A stretch of DNA of 64,000 nucleotides from Azohydromonas lata NBRC 102462 (GTDB lineage Bacteria; Pseudomonadota; Gammaproteobacteria; Burkholderiales; Burkholderiaceae_C). The DNA is taken from contig NZ_BCTC01000020.1 of the NCBI RefSeq assembly GCF_001571085.1, forward strand, positions 1-64,000, written 5' to 3'. The position numbers and the translations under genes are program-made. Positions 1-10,805 of this stretch are shown in pieces. Position 1 is the first letter of the stretch. Each line of letters starts with the position of its first letter. The notes under the pieces were generated by a model. It worked only from the letters and a program-made list of their open reading frames with translations. It did not search any database and had not been told where the DNA came from.

Positions 1-2
1 GT

Positions 3-335
3 GCGGCGGGTGCGACGGCGCTCTCCGCGCCGCGCTCGGCCGCCGCCGTTGCGCAGGCAACCGCACCGGAGGGCGAGGGCCGGCAGGCCGCCGGTGCCCA
101 GCCGCACCGCGTGCCGCCGCACCGTGAGCCGGAGGGGGGCCGTGGTGGCGACGCCGCCCCGGCGCAGGCCGGTGCCGCGCCGGACACGCTGCTGGCGAGC
201 CTGCCGCCCACGCCGCTGGCGGCCTGCGTGTCGCAGGCGAAGTCGGCGCTGGAGCGCTGCATGCGCGAGCAGTGCGCCAAGGACGCCTGGCGCAGCCACG
301 CGCTGTGCCGGCAGCCGCGGGAAGGCGTGGAGTAG
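3..335 (+). CDS. C-terminal part of an unidentified protein (5' end outside window)
   Basis: Reading frame 3 is open from the left edge to a TAG at 333-335. The visible 110 residues start with an Ala/Pro/Gly-rich low-complexity linker and end in a short Cys-containing tail (AACVSQAKSALERCMREQC, then a final Cys near the end). Four Cys residues in the last 40 residues suggest a small disulfide- or metal-stabilised tail after a flexible linker. The frame is chosen because the linker plus structured tail is protein-like, whereas frame 1 gives an Arg/Pro-only shadow. Nothing here identifies the family; a protein-kinase or regulator tail is possible but not shown. Confidence 0.6.
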   Translation, partial: AAGATALSAPRSAAAVAQATAPEGEGRQAAGAQPHRVPPHREPEGGRGGDAAPAQAGAAPDTLLASLPPTPLAACVSQAKSALERCMREQCAKDAWRSHALCRQPREGVE

Positions 336-460
336 GGAACTGGCCGCGCAACAACCGCCGCCAGGCGGCGGGCCAGGCCGCCGCCGCACTGTCGCCGCAG
401 GGCTGCCGTTTGCCGCTTTTCGCCCAGTCACCCCCTAAAACGCGGTGCGACAATCCCGCC

Positions 461-961
461 ATGGCTTCCAACAGCAGCACCACGCCCCGCGTCCTGATCC
501 AGGCCGAAGACTTCGACCTCGGCGCCGAGGTCCAGCGCCTGCGCGAGGGCGACCCCGGCGTGGGCGCGGTGGTCAGCTTCGTGGGCACGGTGCGCGAGGT
601 CAGCGACGGCGCGGGCGTGAGCCTCATGGAGCTGGAGCACTACCCCGGCATGACCGAAAGCTCCATAGAAGCCATGGTCGATGAAGCCTTCAGGCGCTTC
701 GACATCCGCGCCGCGCGCGTCATCCACCGCGTGGGCGCGCTTCAACCGCTGGACCAGATCGTGTTCGTGGCCGTCACGTCCGCCCACCGCGGCCAGGCCT
801 TCCAGGCCTGCGAGTTCCTCATGGACTACCTCAAGACCCAGGCCCCGTTCTGGAAGAAGGAGCACACGCCCGCGGGCGCGCGCTGGGTCGATGCCCGCGT
901 CAGCGACGACCAGGCGCTCGCGCGCTGGGGCATCAGCGCCGGCAACGCCGCGGCGGCCTGA
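461..961 (+). CDS. moaE: Molybdopterin synthase catalytic subunit MoaE
   Basis: MoaE is the large subunit of molybdopterin synthase, which with thiocarboxylated MoaD converts cyclic pyranopterin monophosphate to molybdopterin in the cytoplasm. The 166 residues match the usual family length of about 150. Visible family motifs are SFVGTVRE near residue 39, the HRVG segment at 89-92, HRGQAF at 109-114 and the active-site stretch DYLKTQAPFWKKE, whose Lys125 and Lys132 correspond to the two conserved catalytic lysines. The ATG at 461 is preferred over an in-frame upstream start at 272 because MoaE homology begins shortly after it. No moaD is seen in the visible part upstream. crcB follows 18 bp downstream on the same strand, so the two are probably cotranscribed. 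Confidence 0.95.
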   Translation: MASNSSTTPRVLIQAEDFDLGAEVQRLREGDPGVGAVVSFVGTVREVSDGAGVSLMELEHYPGMTESSIEAMVDEAFRRFDIRAARVIHRVGALQPLDQIVFVAVTSAHRGQAFQACEFLMDYLKTQAPFWKKEHTPAGARWVDARVSDDQALARWGISAGNAAAA

Positions 962-979
962 GGCGGGGCCGGCGCACCG

Positions 980-1375
980 ATGGTCTTCCCCGCGATCTCC
1001 CTGGCCCAAGTGCTGGCCGTCGCAGTCGGCGCGGCCGCGGGCGCGGTGGCGCGCTGGCTCACGTCGCTCTGGCTCAACAACGCCTGGTCCGGCTTCGCGC
1101 TGGGCACCCTGGCGGTGAACTGCTTGGGCGGGCTGCTCATAGGCGTGTCGCTGGCCGTGTTCGCCCGCGCGCCCAACGAGATGGCGCGGCTGCTGCTGGT
1201 CACCGGCTTCCTGGGCGGCTTCACCACGTTTTCCGCCTTCTCGGCCGAGTCGCTGTCGCTGCTGCTGGCCGGGCGGCTGGGCATGGCCGCCTTGCATTCC
1301 TTCGCCCATGTGATGGGCGCGCTGGCCTGCACGGCCCTGGGCCACGCGCTGGCGCGCTGGATGGTGAAGGCCTGA
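980..1375 (+). CDS. crcB: Fluoride ion channel CrcB/Fluc
   Basis: CrcB proteins form dual-topology dimeric channels in the inner membrane that export fluoride. The 131-residue sequence has four hydrophobic segments and the family signatures NCLGG (about 47-51) and TGFLGGFTTFSAFS (about 75-88); the latter contains the Phe-box and the centre that coordinates Na+. Length is normal. It lies 18 bp after moaE and 6 bp before the flavin reductase gene, so no room exists for a fluoride riboswitch immediately upstream. Regulation, if any, must come from an operon promoter. Confidence 0.95.
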   Translation: MVFPAISLAQVLAVAVGAAAGAVARWLTSLWLNNAWSGFALGTLAVNCLGGLLIGVSLAVFARAPNEMARLLLVTGFLGGFTTFSAFSAESLSLLLAGRLGMAALHSFAHVMGALACTALGHALARWMVKA

Positions 1376-1381
1376 GATTCC

Positions 1382-2008
1382 ATGACTGCATCCGCCAACT
1401 CCTCCACGACCCCGGTGGCCGACGCCGCCGTGGCGCCCGCTGTCCCGTCCGTGCCGGCCGCCGCCACCACTGCCGCCGAGCTGCCCGGCACGCCGCTGGC
1501 GGTTGAAATCGCCGGCGCCGTGGACATCACGCCGCAGGCGCTGCGCGGCGCGCTTGGGCGCTTCGCCACGGGCGTGGCCATCATCACCTGCGTCGATCCG
1601 GCCAACGGCGAGCGCGTGGGCCTCACCGCCAACTCCTTCAGCGCGCTGTCGCTGGAGCCGCCGCTGGTGCTGTGGTCGCTGCGCCAGGCCAGCGCCAGCC
1701 TCGCGGCCTTCCAGCACAGTGCCCACTTCGCCATCAACGTGCTGGCCGAGGCGCAGATCGACCTCTCGCGCCGCTTCTCCAGCGGCAAGGAGCCGGACAA
1801 GTTCGGCGCCGGCCAGTGGAGCGACGGCCTGGGCGGCGCGCCGGTGCTGGGCGGCAGCACGGCGGTGTTCGAGTGCGAGCGCGTGTCGGCCCAGGAGGCG
1901 GGCGACCATGTGCTCTTCGTCGGCCGCGTGCTGCGGCTGGCTGACGCGGTGCTGCCGCCGCTGCTGTTCCACGGCGGGCGCTACCACCTGTTGGGCGAGA
2001 TTCTTTGA
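1382..2008 (+). CDS. Flavin reductase family protein (NAD(P)H:FMN oxidoreductase type)
   Basis: This 208-residue protein belongs to the flavin reductase-like split-barrel family (HpaC/RutF type), which supplies reduced FMN or FAD to a partner monooxygenase. After an Ala/Pro-rich extension of about 50 residues, the core begins with ALGRFATGVAIITC, followed by GLTANSFSALSLEPPLVLWSL, and SAHFAINVLAEAQ, all standard for the family. Its stop is 43 bp before an acyl-CoA-dehydrogenase-fold gene on the same strand. That adjacency fits a two-component flavin system in which this reductase supplies the oxygenase, but no substrate can be read from the sequence. The long N-terminal extension could mean a later true start. 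Confidence 0.88.
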   Translation: MTASANSSTTPVADAAVAPAVPSVPAAATTAAELPGTPLAVEIAGAVDITPQALRGALGRFATGVAIITCVDPANGERVGLTANSFSALSLEPPLVLWSLRQASASLAAFQHSAHFAINVLAEAQIDLSRRFSSGKEPDKFGAGQWSDGLGGAPVLGGSTAVFECERVSAQEAGDHVLFVGRVLRLADAVLPPLLFHGGRYHLLGEIL

Positions 2009-2051
2009 TGCGGCGCCTCCTGCAGCAGGCGCGACGTGGAGGAGGTCGAAG

Positions 2052-3317
2052 ATGGATACATCACGCAGCGCGGCTGATGACGCGCACATCGCGGGCGATG
2101 CCTCGCGCCTGACCCCGGCGCAGCGCGCCTGGGTGGCGCAGGCGGCCGAGCTGGGCCCGCGCTTCGCGGCCCGCGCGCCCGCGCACGACGCGCAGGCCAG
2201 CTTTCCGCGCGAGAACTTCCGCGACTTGCATGCGGCCGGGCTGCTCTCGCTGGCCGTGGACCCGCGCCACGGCGGCGCCGGGGCCGACCTGCTGGGTTGC
2301 GGCCTGGTCGCGGCCGAGCTGGGCCGCTGGTGCGGCGCCACGGCGCTGTGCTTCAGCTTGCACGTGAGCAACACGCTCTGGAGCGGGCTGGTGGGGGACT
2401 CCCTGTCCATGACCGGCGCCCAGCGCGCCGCGCACGAGGCGGCGCGCGCGCGGCACGAGTCGGCCATCGCCCGCGAGGGCCAGGTGTGGGCGCAGACCAT
2501 TTCCGAAGGCGGCGCGGCCGACGCCGGCAAGGCGCCGTGGTCCACCGTGGCGCGGCGCGTGGAGGGCGGCTACGTGGTCAGCGGCCGCAAGGTGTTCGCC
2601 TCCATGGCCGGCGAGGCCGACGTGCACGGCCTGCTGTGCACGCTGCAGCGCCCGGCCGCGACGCAGGCCGATGCGCTCTTCCTGGCCGTGCCCAGCGACG
2701 CGCCGGGCTTGCGCGTGAGCGGCGAGTGGAACCCGCTGGGCATGCGCGGCACCGTCAGCCGCACGCTGGAGTTCCACGACGTGTTCGTCCCGGATGGCGA
2801 CCGGGTGCTGCCCGAGGGCCTGTACTGCCAGGCCGCCGCCCGCTGGCCGGCGATGTTTTTGATGACCAGCCCGCCGTATCTCGGCCTGGCGCAGGCGGCG
2901 CACGACTTCACCGTGCGCTACCTGTGCGGCGAGGTGCCGGGGCTGCCGCCGGTGCAGCGGCGCATGTACCCCACCAAGCAGTTCGCCGTGGCGCAGATGC
3001 GGCTGAAGCTGGAGCAGATGCGCGCGCTGCTGCTGGCGTGCCTGGCCGAAGCCGGGCCGGACCCCGACCGCCACGCCCGGCTGCGCCTGCTCGCGGCGCA
3101 GCACACGGTGGTGGAGCAGTCGGCCGAGATCTGCCAGCTCGCGCTGCGCACCTGCGGCGGCCAGGCGCTCACCAAGAACCTGCCGCTGGAGCGGCTGCTG
3201 CGCGACGCGCGCTGCGGGGCCGTGATGCTGCCGTGGACGGCCGAGCTCTGCCTGGACCAGCTCGGCCGCGACAGCCTGTACTGGGCCGGCGAGGACGAGG
3301 AAGCGATAGACGGCTGA
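2052..3317 (+). CDS. Acyl-CoA dehydrogenase-fold flavoprotein, catalytic Glu not at canonical position
   Basis: The 421-residue protein shows the three-part acyl-CoA dehydrogenase fold: an N-terminal helical domain (RENFRDLHAAGLLSLAVDP, GGAGADLLGC), a middle beta domain containing WAQTISEGG and the stretch WNPLGMRGTVSRTLEF, and a C-terminal helical domain with LALRTCGGQALTKNLPLERL and RDARCGAVM. In medium- and short-chain dehydrogenases the catalytic Glu lies just after the RD motif (IYEG); here that region reads GAVMLPWTAE, so the canonical Glu is not evident. The flavin reductase gene directly upstream raises the alternative that this is a group D flavin monooxygenase (DszC/HsaA/HpaB-like) rather than a dehydrogenase. 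ATG 2052 is chosen because upstream codons lie in the reductase's overlapping frame. Confidence 0.8.
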   Translation: MDTSRSAADDAHIAGDASRLTPAQRAWVAQAAELGPRFAARAPAHDAQASFPRENFRDLHAAGLLSLAVDPRHGGAGADLLGCGLVAAELGRWCGATALCFSLHVSNTLWSGLVGDSLSMTGAQRAAHEAARARHESAIAREGQVWAQTISEGGAADAGKAPWSTVARRVEGGYVVSGRKVFASMAGEADVHGLLCTLQRPAATQADALFLAVPSDAPGLRVSGEWNPLGMRGTVSRTLEFHDVFVPDGDRVLPEGLYCQAAARWPAMFLMTSPPYLGLAQAAHDFTVRYLCGEVPGLPPVQRRMYPTKQFAVAQMRLKLEQMRALLLACLAEAGPDPDRHARLRLLAAQHTVVEQSAEICQLALRTCGGQALTKNLPLERLLRDARCGAVMLPWTAELCLDQLGRDSLYWAGEDEEAIDG

Positions 3318-3399
3318 AGCCGGCAGGAAGGCCCCGGGCGGCACGCGCCGTGCCGCTGGTTCCATCGCAAACCGCGCTGCGTGAAACCCTGGCGCCGGC

Positions 3400-3427
3400 C
3401 TTGAAATCGCTCCACGCCGCCCAACCT
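3400..3427 (+). promoter_or_regulatory. Predicted sigma-32 heat-shock promoter of clpB
   Basis: CTTGAAA at 3400-3406 matches the sigma-32 -35 consensus exactly. After 13 bases comes CCCAACCT at 3420-3427, close to the -10 consensus CCCCATnT. It lies 26 bp upstream of the clpB start codon, a plausible distance for a short leader containing the Shine-Dalgarno AACGGAGG. clpB is a classical heat-shock regulon member, so the assignment has both sequence and contextual support. Confidence 0.7.
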
Positions 3428-3452
3428 CGTTGCGCAACGGAGGATTCATTCC

Positions 3453-6047
<2,595 letters not shown>

Positions 6048-6072
6048 GGCAGCGCGCCGACGCCGACAGGGA

Positions 6073-6097
6073 AGGGCCGGGCAACCGGCCCTTTTTC
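6073..6097 (+). terminator. Rho-independent terminator after clpB
   Basis: An 8-bp perfect stem AGGGCCGG/CCGGCCCT with a GCAA tetraloop is followed by a T-rich run. It lies 26 bp after the clpB stop. Confidence 0.85.
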
Positions 6098-6211
6098 TTG
6101 CGCGGCGCTTGGCCCTCGCCTCTCCACGAAGCATTTGCTGTGGGTTGTGCTGACGGCCACCCCCGGGGCGCTTCGTAGAATCGACCCTCTTTGCAACACC
6201 CGCAGTGCGTG

Positions 6212-7819
6212 ATGAACACCTCTTTCGATGCCCCGTCCGCTCCCGTCGTCATCGTGGGCGCCGGCCTGGCCGGGCTGGCGGTGGCGCTGCACCTGGCGCA
6301 AACGCGCCCGGTAGTGGTGCTGGCCAAGCGCGACATCCATGAAGCCGCCACCGCGTGGGCGCAGGGCGGCATCGTCGGCGTGCTGGGCAAGGACGACAGC
6401 ATCGAGAGCCACGTGCACGACACCCAGGAAGCCGGCGCCGGCCTGGTGGACGAGCACACCGCCCGCTTCATCGCCGAGAACAGCGCCCGCGCCGTCGAAT
6501 GGCTGGTCCAGCAGGGCGTGCCCTTCTCGCCGGACCCCGAAGGCCCGCTGGGCCTGCACCTCACGCGCGAAGGCGGCCACGCCGTGCGCCGCATCGCCCA
6601 CGCGGCCGACGCCACGGGGCAGGCCATACACGACGCGCTGCTGGCCCAGATCCGCAAGCATCCCAACATCACCGTGCGCGAGCGCTGGATGGCGCTGGAC
6701 CTCATCACCTCGCGCCACCTCAAGCGCGACGAGCCCGCCCGCTGCTACGGCATCTATGCCCTGGACATCGACACGCAGCGCGTGGAGACGCTGCAAGCCT
6801 CTGCCGTGGTGCTGGCCACCGGCGGCGTGGGCAAGGTCTACCGCTACACCAGCAACCCCGAGACGGCCACGGGCGACGGCATCGCCATGGCCTGGCGCGC
6901 GGGCTGCCGCGTGGGGAACATGGAGTTCATCCAGTTCCACCCGACCTGCCTGTACCACCCGCAGGACCGCACCTTCCTCATCACCGAGGCGCTGCGCGGG
7001 GAGGGCGGACACCTGAAGCTGCCCGACGGCACCCGCTTCATGGCGGCGCACGACCCGCGGCTGGAGCTGGCGCCGCGCGACGTGGTGGCCCGCGCCATCG
7101 ACTTCGAGATGAAGAAGCACGGCCTGGACCACGTCTGGCTGGACGCCACGCACCTGGGCGAGAGCTTCCTCAAGGAGCACTTCCCGACCATCTACGCCCG
7201 GCTGCTGAGCCTGGGCATAGACATCACCCGGCAGCCCATCCCCGTGGTGCCCGCCGCGCACTACACCTGCGGCGGCGTGGTCACGGACCTGGACGGCCGC
7301 ACCGACATGCCCGGCCTCTTCGCCGTGGGCGAGACCACCTACACCGGCCTGCACGGCGCCAATCGCCTGGCCAGCAACTCGCTGCTGGAGTGCGTGGTGG
7401 TGGGCCGCACCTGCGCCGAGCGCATCGAGCAGGACGCGCCGGAAACCCTGCCCGCGCTGCCCGCCTGGGACGAAAGCCAGGTGGAAAACGCCGACGAGCA
7501 GGTCGTCATCAGCCACAACTGGGATGAATTGCGCCTGGTGATGTGGAATTACGTGGGCATCGTCCGGACCAATAAGCGCCTGGAGCGCGCGCTGCACCGC
7601 ATCCATTTGCTGCGCAGCGAAATCGACGAGTATTACGCCCATTTCCGCGTCACGCGCGACCTGCTCGAATTGCGCAACCTCGTGGAATGTGCCGAATTGA
7701 TCGTGCGCTCGGCCCTCAAGCGCCACGAATCTCGCGGCCTGCATTTCTCGCGGGATTATCCCTATACCCTGCCGGTCAGTTTCCCGACGGTGCTGATTGG
7801 CGATCACCGCCGCAAGTGA
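6212..7819 (+). CDS. nadB: L-aspartate oxidase NadB
   Basis: NadB oxidises L-aspartate to iminoaspartate, which NadA condenses with dihydroxyacetone phosphate to make quinolinate, the NAD precursor. The 535-residue FAD enzyme shows the N-terminal dinucleotide fold ([15 protein letters not shown]), the capping-domain signatures [12 protein letters not shown] and [11 protein letters not shown], and the C-terminal FAD segment [16 protein letters not shown], followed by a helical tail. ATG 6212 is preferred; an in-frame TTG lies 21 bp upstream. nadA is at 11.6-12.7 kb on the opposite strand, separated by an accessory block. From about 7500 the codons shift toward A/T endings (GAA, TTG, AAT, TAT), which resembles the downstream block rather than the first two thirds of the gene. 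Confidence 0.96.
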   Translation: MNTSFDAPSAPVVIVGAGLAGLAVALHLAQTRPVVVLAKRDIHEAATAWAQGGIVGVLGKDDSIESHVHDTQEAGAGLVDEHTARFIAENSARAVEWLVQQGVPFSPDPEGPLGLHLTREGGHAVRRIAHAADATGQAIHDALLAQIRKHPNITVRERWMALDLITSRHLKRDEPARCYGIYALDIDTQRVETLQASAVVLATGGVGKVYRYTSNPETATGDGIAMAWRAGCRVGNMEFIQFHPTCLYHPQDRTFLITEALRGEGGHLKLPDGTRFMAAHDPRLELAPRDVVARAIDFEMKKHGLDHVWLDATHLGESFLKEHFPTIYARLLSLGIDITRQPIPVVPAAHYTCGGVVTDLDGRTDMPGLFAVGETTYTGLHGANRLASNSLLECVVVGRTCAERIEQDAPETLPALPAWDESQVENADEQVVISHNWDELRLVMWNYVGIVRTNKRLERALHRIHLLRSEIDEYYAHFRVTRDLLELRNLVECAELIVRSALKRHESRGLHFSRDYPYTLPVSFPTVLIGDHRRK

Positions 7820-7837
7820 TCCTTATCAATCAGGCGG

Positions 7838-7863
7838 CCGGCCCAGGCGCTAAACTGGGCCGG
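7838..7863 (+). other. Hairpin between nadB and the P-loop gene
   Basis: A perfect 9-bp stem (CCGGCCCAG/CTGGGCCGG) with an 8-base loop follows the nadB stop by 18 bp. No T-run follows on either side, so it is a weak or factor-assisted terminator at best. Confidence 0.5.
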
Positions 7864-7915
7864 TGATGCTGAAAACAGGCGGCAGGCCGCGGCCTGAAAG
7901 GGCCAGGAGATATTC

Positions 7916-8491
7916 ATGAACATCATCATCGGTGGCGCGATGCGCACCGGCAAAACGCTGGTGGCGGATGCCTTGTCCCGCCGCACTGGTTTTCCCTATC
8001 TGGGTACGGACAGCCTCATTCTGGCGCTGCGCGACTGTTTCCCTGAAACGGCAGTGGCCCAAAAGGGCAAAAGCTTCGACGAGCTGTGCGAAGCTTTCAT
8101 TCCCTTCCTGAACCGATACCTGCACCACGCCGGCGTGGCTGGCCGCGGCAGCCACATCGTCGAAGGGCATTTCATCAGGCCCAAGGACGTGTCCCAATTG
8201 GCGGCCAATACCTCGGCGGTATTCTTTGGTTATCCCGAGGCCGATCCACAGGAAAAGCTGCAGCAGCTCAAGACTTATGCTGCCGCGTCCTCGCAGGAAG
8301 GCGGGGAAGTTGACGAGGACGAAAAGCTGCTCAAGCAGATCAACCGGTGGATAGACTTGAGCCGGGATTTGCGCGATCAGTGCAATCAGTTTGACATTCT
8401 GTTCGTGGATACCAGCCACCAAGACGTCTCGCATTGCAATTCCAATATGGAGCTCCTGTATCGGGCTTTGGGTCTCAATATCAAGGCTTGA
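7916..8491 (+). CDS. P-loop NTPase/kinase-like protein of unknown substrate
   Basis: A 191-residue cytoplasmic protein with an N-terminal Walker A motif GAMRTGKT (residues 7-14), a GTDSL segment near residue 30 that could hold an acidic nucleotide/substrate ligand, and a VEGHFIRP segment near residue 83 in the position of a Walker-B-like strand. A charged helical stretch lies around 125-150. The overall size and layout suit the small-molecule kinase branch of P-loop proteins (adenylate-kinase-like), but no substrate is recognisable. The start has an AGGAGA ribosome site. Codon usage is less GC-biased than in clpB or the first part of nadB, matching its downstream neighbours. Confidence 0.75.
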   Translation: MNIIIGGAMRTGKTLVADALSRRTGFPYLGTDSLILALRDCFPETAVAQKGKSFDELCEAFIPFLNRYLHHAGVAGRGSHIVEGHFIRPKDVSQLAANTSAVFFGYPEADPQEKLQQLKTYAAASSQEGGEVDEDEKLLKQINRWIDLSRDLRDQCNQFDILFVDTSHQDVSHCNSNMELLYRALGLNIKA

Positions 8492-8562
8492 AAAAAATCC
8501 TCAAGTTTTTTCCATAAACTGCCGATATTGCCTGATGTAGTTCACGCAGTCGGCAGTACACG

Positions 8563-8766
8563 ATGGCCCGAATTTTTGCAGTTGGCGCTATGTGCATCCA
8601 GCTTGTGCGCCCGGGCCTGGTGACGTTTCCAAAGGATGCCGTTCACGGCAGCCGCGCCGCGGACGTGAGCTTCGTGCTTTCGCCCAGCGGCAAACTGGTC
8701 AAGGTCAGGTTGCCTGCCAGGGTGCCTGAAGCGCCCGCAGCATCCGTGCACGGCCCAACGCATTGA
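8563..8766 (+). CDS. Possible small protein (67 aa), overlapping the next ORF
   Basis: This short ORF begins with ATG 8563 and ends at TGA 8764-8766. It shares a TTGA overlap with the start of the next ORF, an arrangement typical of translational coupling. The product has no signal peptide, no transmembrane segment and no family motif; its central part (FVLSPSGKLVKVRLP) could form beta strands. It is supported only by the coupling and by being in a low-shadow region, so it may be noncoding. Confidence 0.35.
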   Translation: MARIFAVGAMCIQLVRPGLVTFPKDAVHGSRAADVSFVLSPSGKLVKVRLPARVPEAPAASVHGPTH

Positions 8767-9089
8767 GGAAACGTCCCGTGGAATTGCTGCTCATCATCGT
8801 GCTGGCCGGCCTGTGCTTCTGGCTGATGAAGCCGTTGCGCGATTGGTATGTCGTGGAGGTCAGCGCGCCGTCCGGCCACGGCGGCCTTCAATACGCCTTT
8901 AAAACACCCGACCAGGCGGAAACCGAGTTCGACCGCATGCGCCAGGAATTGAGAAATTCGGGTCGCAATGGGCAAATCTTCCTTTGGAAGGTGGAAGCGC
9001 GCAGCGGCATGCACGCCAGGAAAATTGATGGCGGCGGCAAAGAAGAGCAGTCCCGGCCGATTTTGTTGAAATTTGATGAAATTGCCTGA
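8763..9089 (+). CDS. Small membrane-anchored hypothetical protein
   Basis: The 108-residue product starts with TTG 8763 (alternatively GTG 8778) and has one N-terminal hydrophobic segment, VELLLIIVLAGLCFWLM, preceded by RKRP, which is a standard cytoplasm-in membrane anchor. The remaining 80 residues form a soluble domain with a strand-helix-strand look (YVVEVSAPSG, a Glu/Arg-rich helix, QIFLWKVEAR). No family was recognised. The start codon overlaps the stop of the preceding 67-codon ORF. Composition resembles the flanking accessory genes. Confidence 0.6.
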   Translation: MRKRPVELLLIIVLAGLCFWLMKPLRDWYVVEVSAPSGHGGLQYAFKTPDQAETEFDRMRQELRNSGRNGQIFLWKVEARSGMHARKIDGGGKEEQSRPILLKFDEIA

Positions 9090-9310
9090 GGCGGCCAGTA
9101 CCGGCTTCATGATTCAAGCGGAGCGAAATGGCGCTCCCCATTTCCTGTAAGCCCCCCGTCATTTGCATTGCCTAGTTTTGCCATGCCAACGCACAACGTG
9201 GTGCGCGGGTGAGCAGAAGCATGGCCTTGGCAGTCGTTTCCTTCCGCTGCCGTCAGCACGGCGGAAACGGTTGGCCTGCATATGAATTCAATGCAATACA
9301 GGGAAGAATC

Positions 9311-10789
9311 TTGAAAAAATTGAAAACCATGGCGTCCATCGCGGCGCTGGTTTGCGTTTCCTCTACCTGGGCCCAGCGCACGCAATTGCCGGCGCTCAAC
9401 GTGGACAAGAATGAAATCTCGGTGTCCGGTTTGTCGTCCGGTGCCTACATGGCGGTGCAAATGCATTTTGCCCATTCCGCCACGTTCAGGCGCGGTGCCG
9501 GCGTGGTGGCCGGCGGGCCGCTGTTCTGCGCGGAAGGGGACGTCAATAACGCGCTGGGCCGTTGCATGAGTGCCAGCGCGCCCATCCCGCTGGACCATCT
9601 GGTCAAGAACGCGCAAGCCTGGGCTGCTGCCGGCAAACTGGACCCGCTGGCCCATTTGCAATCCAGCCCGGTCTATATGTTCTCCGGCCAGCACGACAAC
9701 ACGGTCAAGCCGGCCGTCATGAAGGATCTGGAGAGTTTCTACAGGCATTTCGTGACGCGGGCCCCGCTGGTATTGAACAACGGATCCCAGGCCGGCCACG
9801 CCATGGTGCTGGACGGGGAGGATGAATCCTGCCCCCTGAGCGTGCCGCCCTATATCGTCAAGTGCGGCATAGACTTGGCCGGCAACCTGCTCACGCATAT
9901 TTACGGAAAACTGAATCCGCGCAACGATGGCCCGCTCACGGGCAGCGTGGTGGAATTCGACCAGAACGAAATCGGTGCCCAGCGCACGCGCGCCCACCTG
10001 GGCCATATGGCCGACTCCGGTTTTGCCTACGTGCCCGCGGATTGCGCCAATGGCGAATCGTGCAGGCTGCACGTGGTGTTCCATGGCTGTCACCAGAATG
10101 CATCGCAGATCGGCCCGCAATATGTGCTGGGCACGAACTACGTGCGCTGGGCGGACACGAACAACATGGTGGTGCTGTTCCCGCAAACGCGCATCACGGA
10201 ATACAACGGCTGCTGGGACTGGTTCGGCTATACCGACAAGTCCAATTACGCCACCAAGGCCGGCTTGCAGGTGAATGCCGTCAAGACCATGGTGGACCAT
10301 TTGAGCAGCGGCAAGCCGCTGTCCACGCTGGCCGCGCCGGCCGGCGTCACGGCCAGCGTGCTGGGAAATACTCGCGTCCGCATTGCCTGGAGTGCCGTCC
10401 CCGGTGCGCGCAAATACGAGGTGTATCGCAACGGCGGCCTGGTCAAAACCACGCTGGCACCGAATTCGGATTTCACGGAGTCGGAGTTGGCCTTCGGCAC
10501 CGGCTACACCTGGACGGTGCGCGCGCTGGATGCCCATAACCAGCCCAGCCGCCATTCCGCGGCGGCCGGTGCCACCACCAGCGGACAAAAGCCGCAGTGC
10601 TTCGTCGCCACCAATCCCGAGCATGTGAAGCAGGGCCGCGCAGTCATCATTCCGGTCGGCACGCTGCAATATGCCTACGCCATAGGCACGCGTCAGCTCA
10701 TGGGCCTGGTGGATGAAAAGAGCATGACCTCGCTGCGAGAAATTCCCGGCCTCATCCCGGGCAAGTTCGAGACGGCAACCTGCTTCTGA
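9311..10789 (+). CDS. Secreted PHB-depolymerase-family esterase with fibronectin type III domain
   Basis: The 492-residue protein probably hydrolyses poly-3-hydroxybutyrate or its oligomers outside the cytoplasm. It has a Sec signal peptide (MKKLKTMASIAALVCVSSTWA, cleavage after Ala21 likely). The lipase box is G40-L-S42-S-G44 in the stretch VSGLSSGAYMAVQMH, and FHGCHQNASQIG near 255 and TDKSNYATKAG later are family landmarks. A fibronectin type III domain (about 340-420, with VRIAWSAVPGARKYEVYRNG) precedes a C-terminal tail of about 60 residues with two Cys. TTG 9311 is selected since GGGAAGA lies 5 bases upstream and it gives a charged n-region; ATG 9329 is possible. Substrate could be another polyester. 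Confidence 0.85.
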   Translation: MKKLKTMASIAALVCVSSTWAQRTQLPALNVDKNEISVSGLSSGAYMAVQMHFAHSATFRRGAGVVAGGPLFCAEGDVNNALGRCMSASAPIPLDHLVKNAQAWAAAGKLDPLAHLQSSPVYMFSGQHDNTVKPAVMKDLESFYRHFVTRAPLVLNNGSQAGHAMVLDGEDESCPLSVPPYIVKCGIDLAGNLLTHIYGKLNPRNDGPLTGSVVEFDQNEIGAQRTRAHLGHMADSGFAYVPADCANGESCRLHVVFHGCHQNASQIGPQYVLGTNYVRWADTNNMVVLFPQTRITEYNGCWDWFGYTDKSNYATKAGLQVNAVKTMVDHLSSGKPLSTLAAPAGVTASVLGNTRVRIAWSAVPGARKYEVYRNGGLVKTTLAPNSDFTESELAFGTGYTWTVRALDAHNQPSRHSAAAGATTSGQKPQCFVATNPEHVKQGRAVIIPVGTLQYAYAIGTRQLMGLVDEKSMTSLREIPGLIPGKFETATCF

Positions 10790-10805
10790 AAACGGGGTGT
10801 GCGAT

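Noticed and set aside
272-460. Longer N-terminus for MoaE
   Set aside because: The sequence between 272 and 460 is Arg/Ala-rich and overlaps another frame's C-terminus; MoaE homology begins after 461.
962-979. A fluoride riboswitch before crcB
   Set aside because: Only 18 bp separate moaE from crcB; no space for the aptamer.
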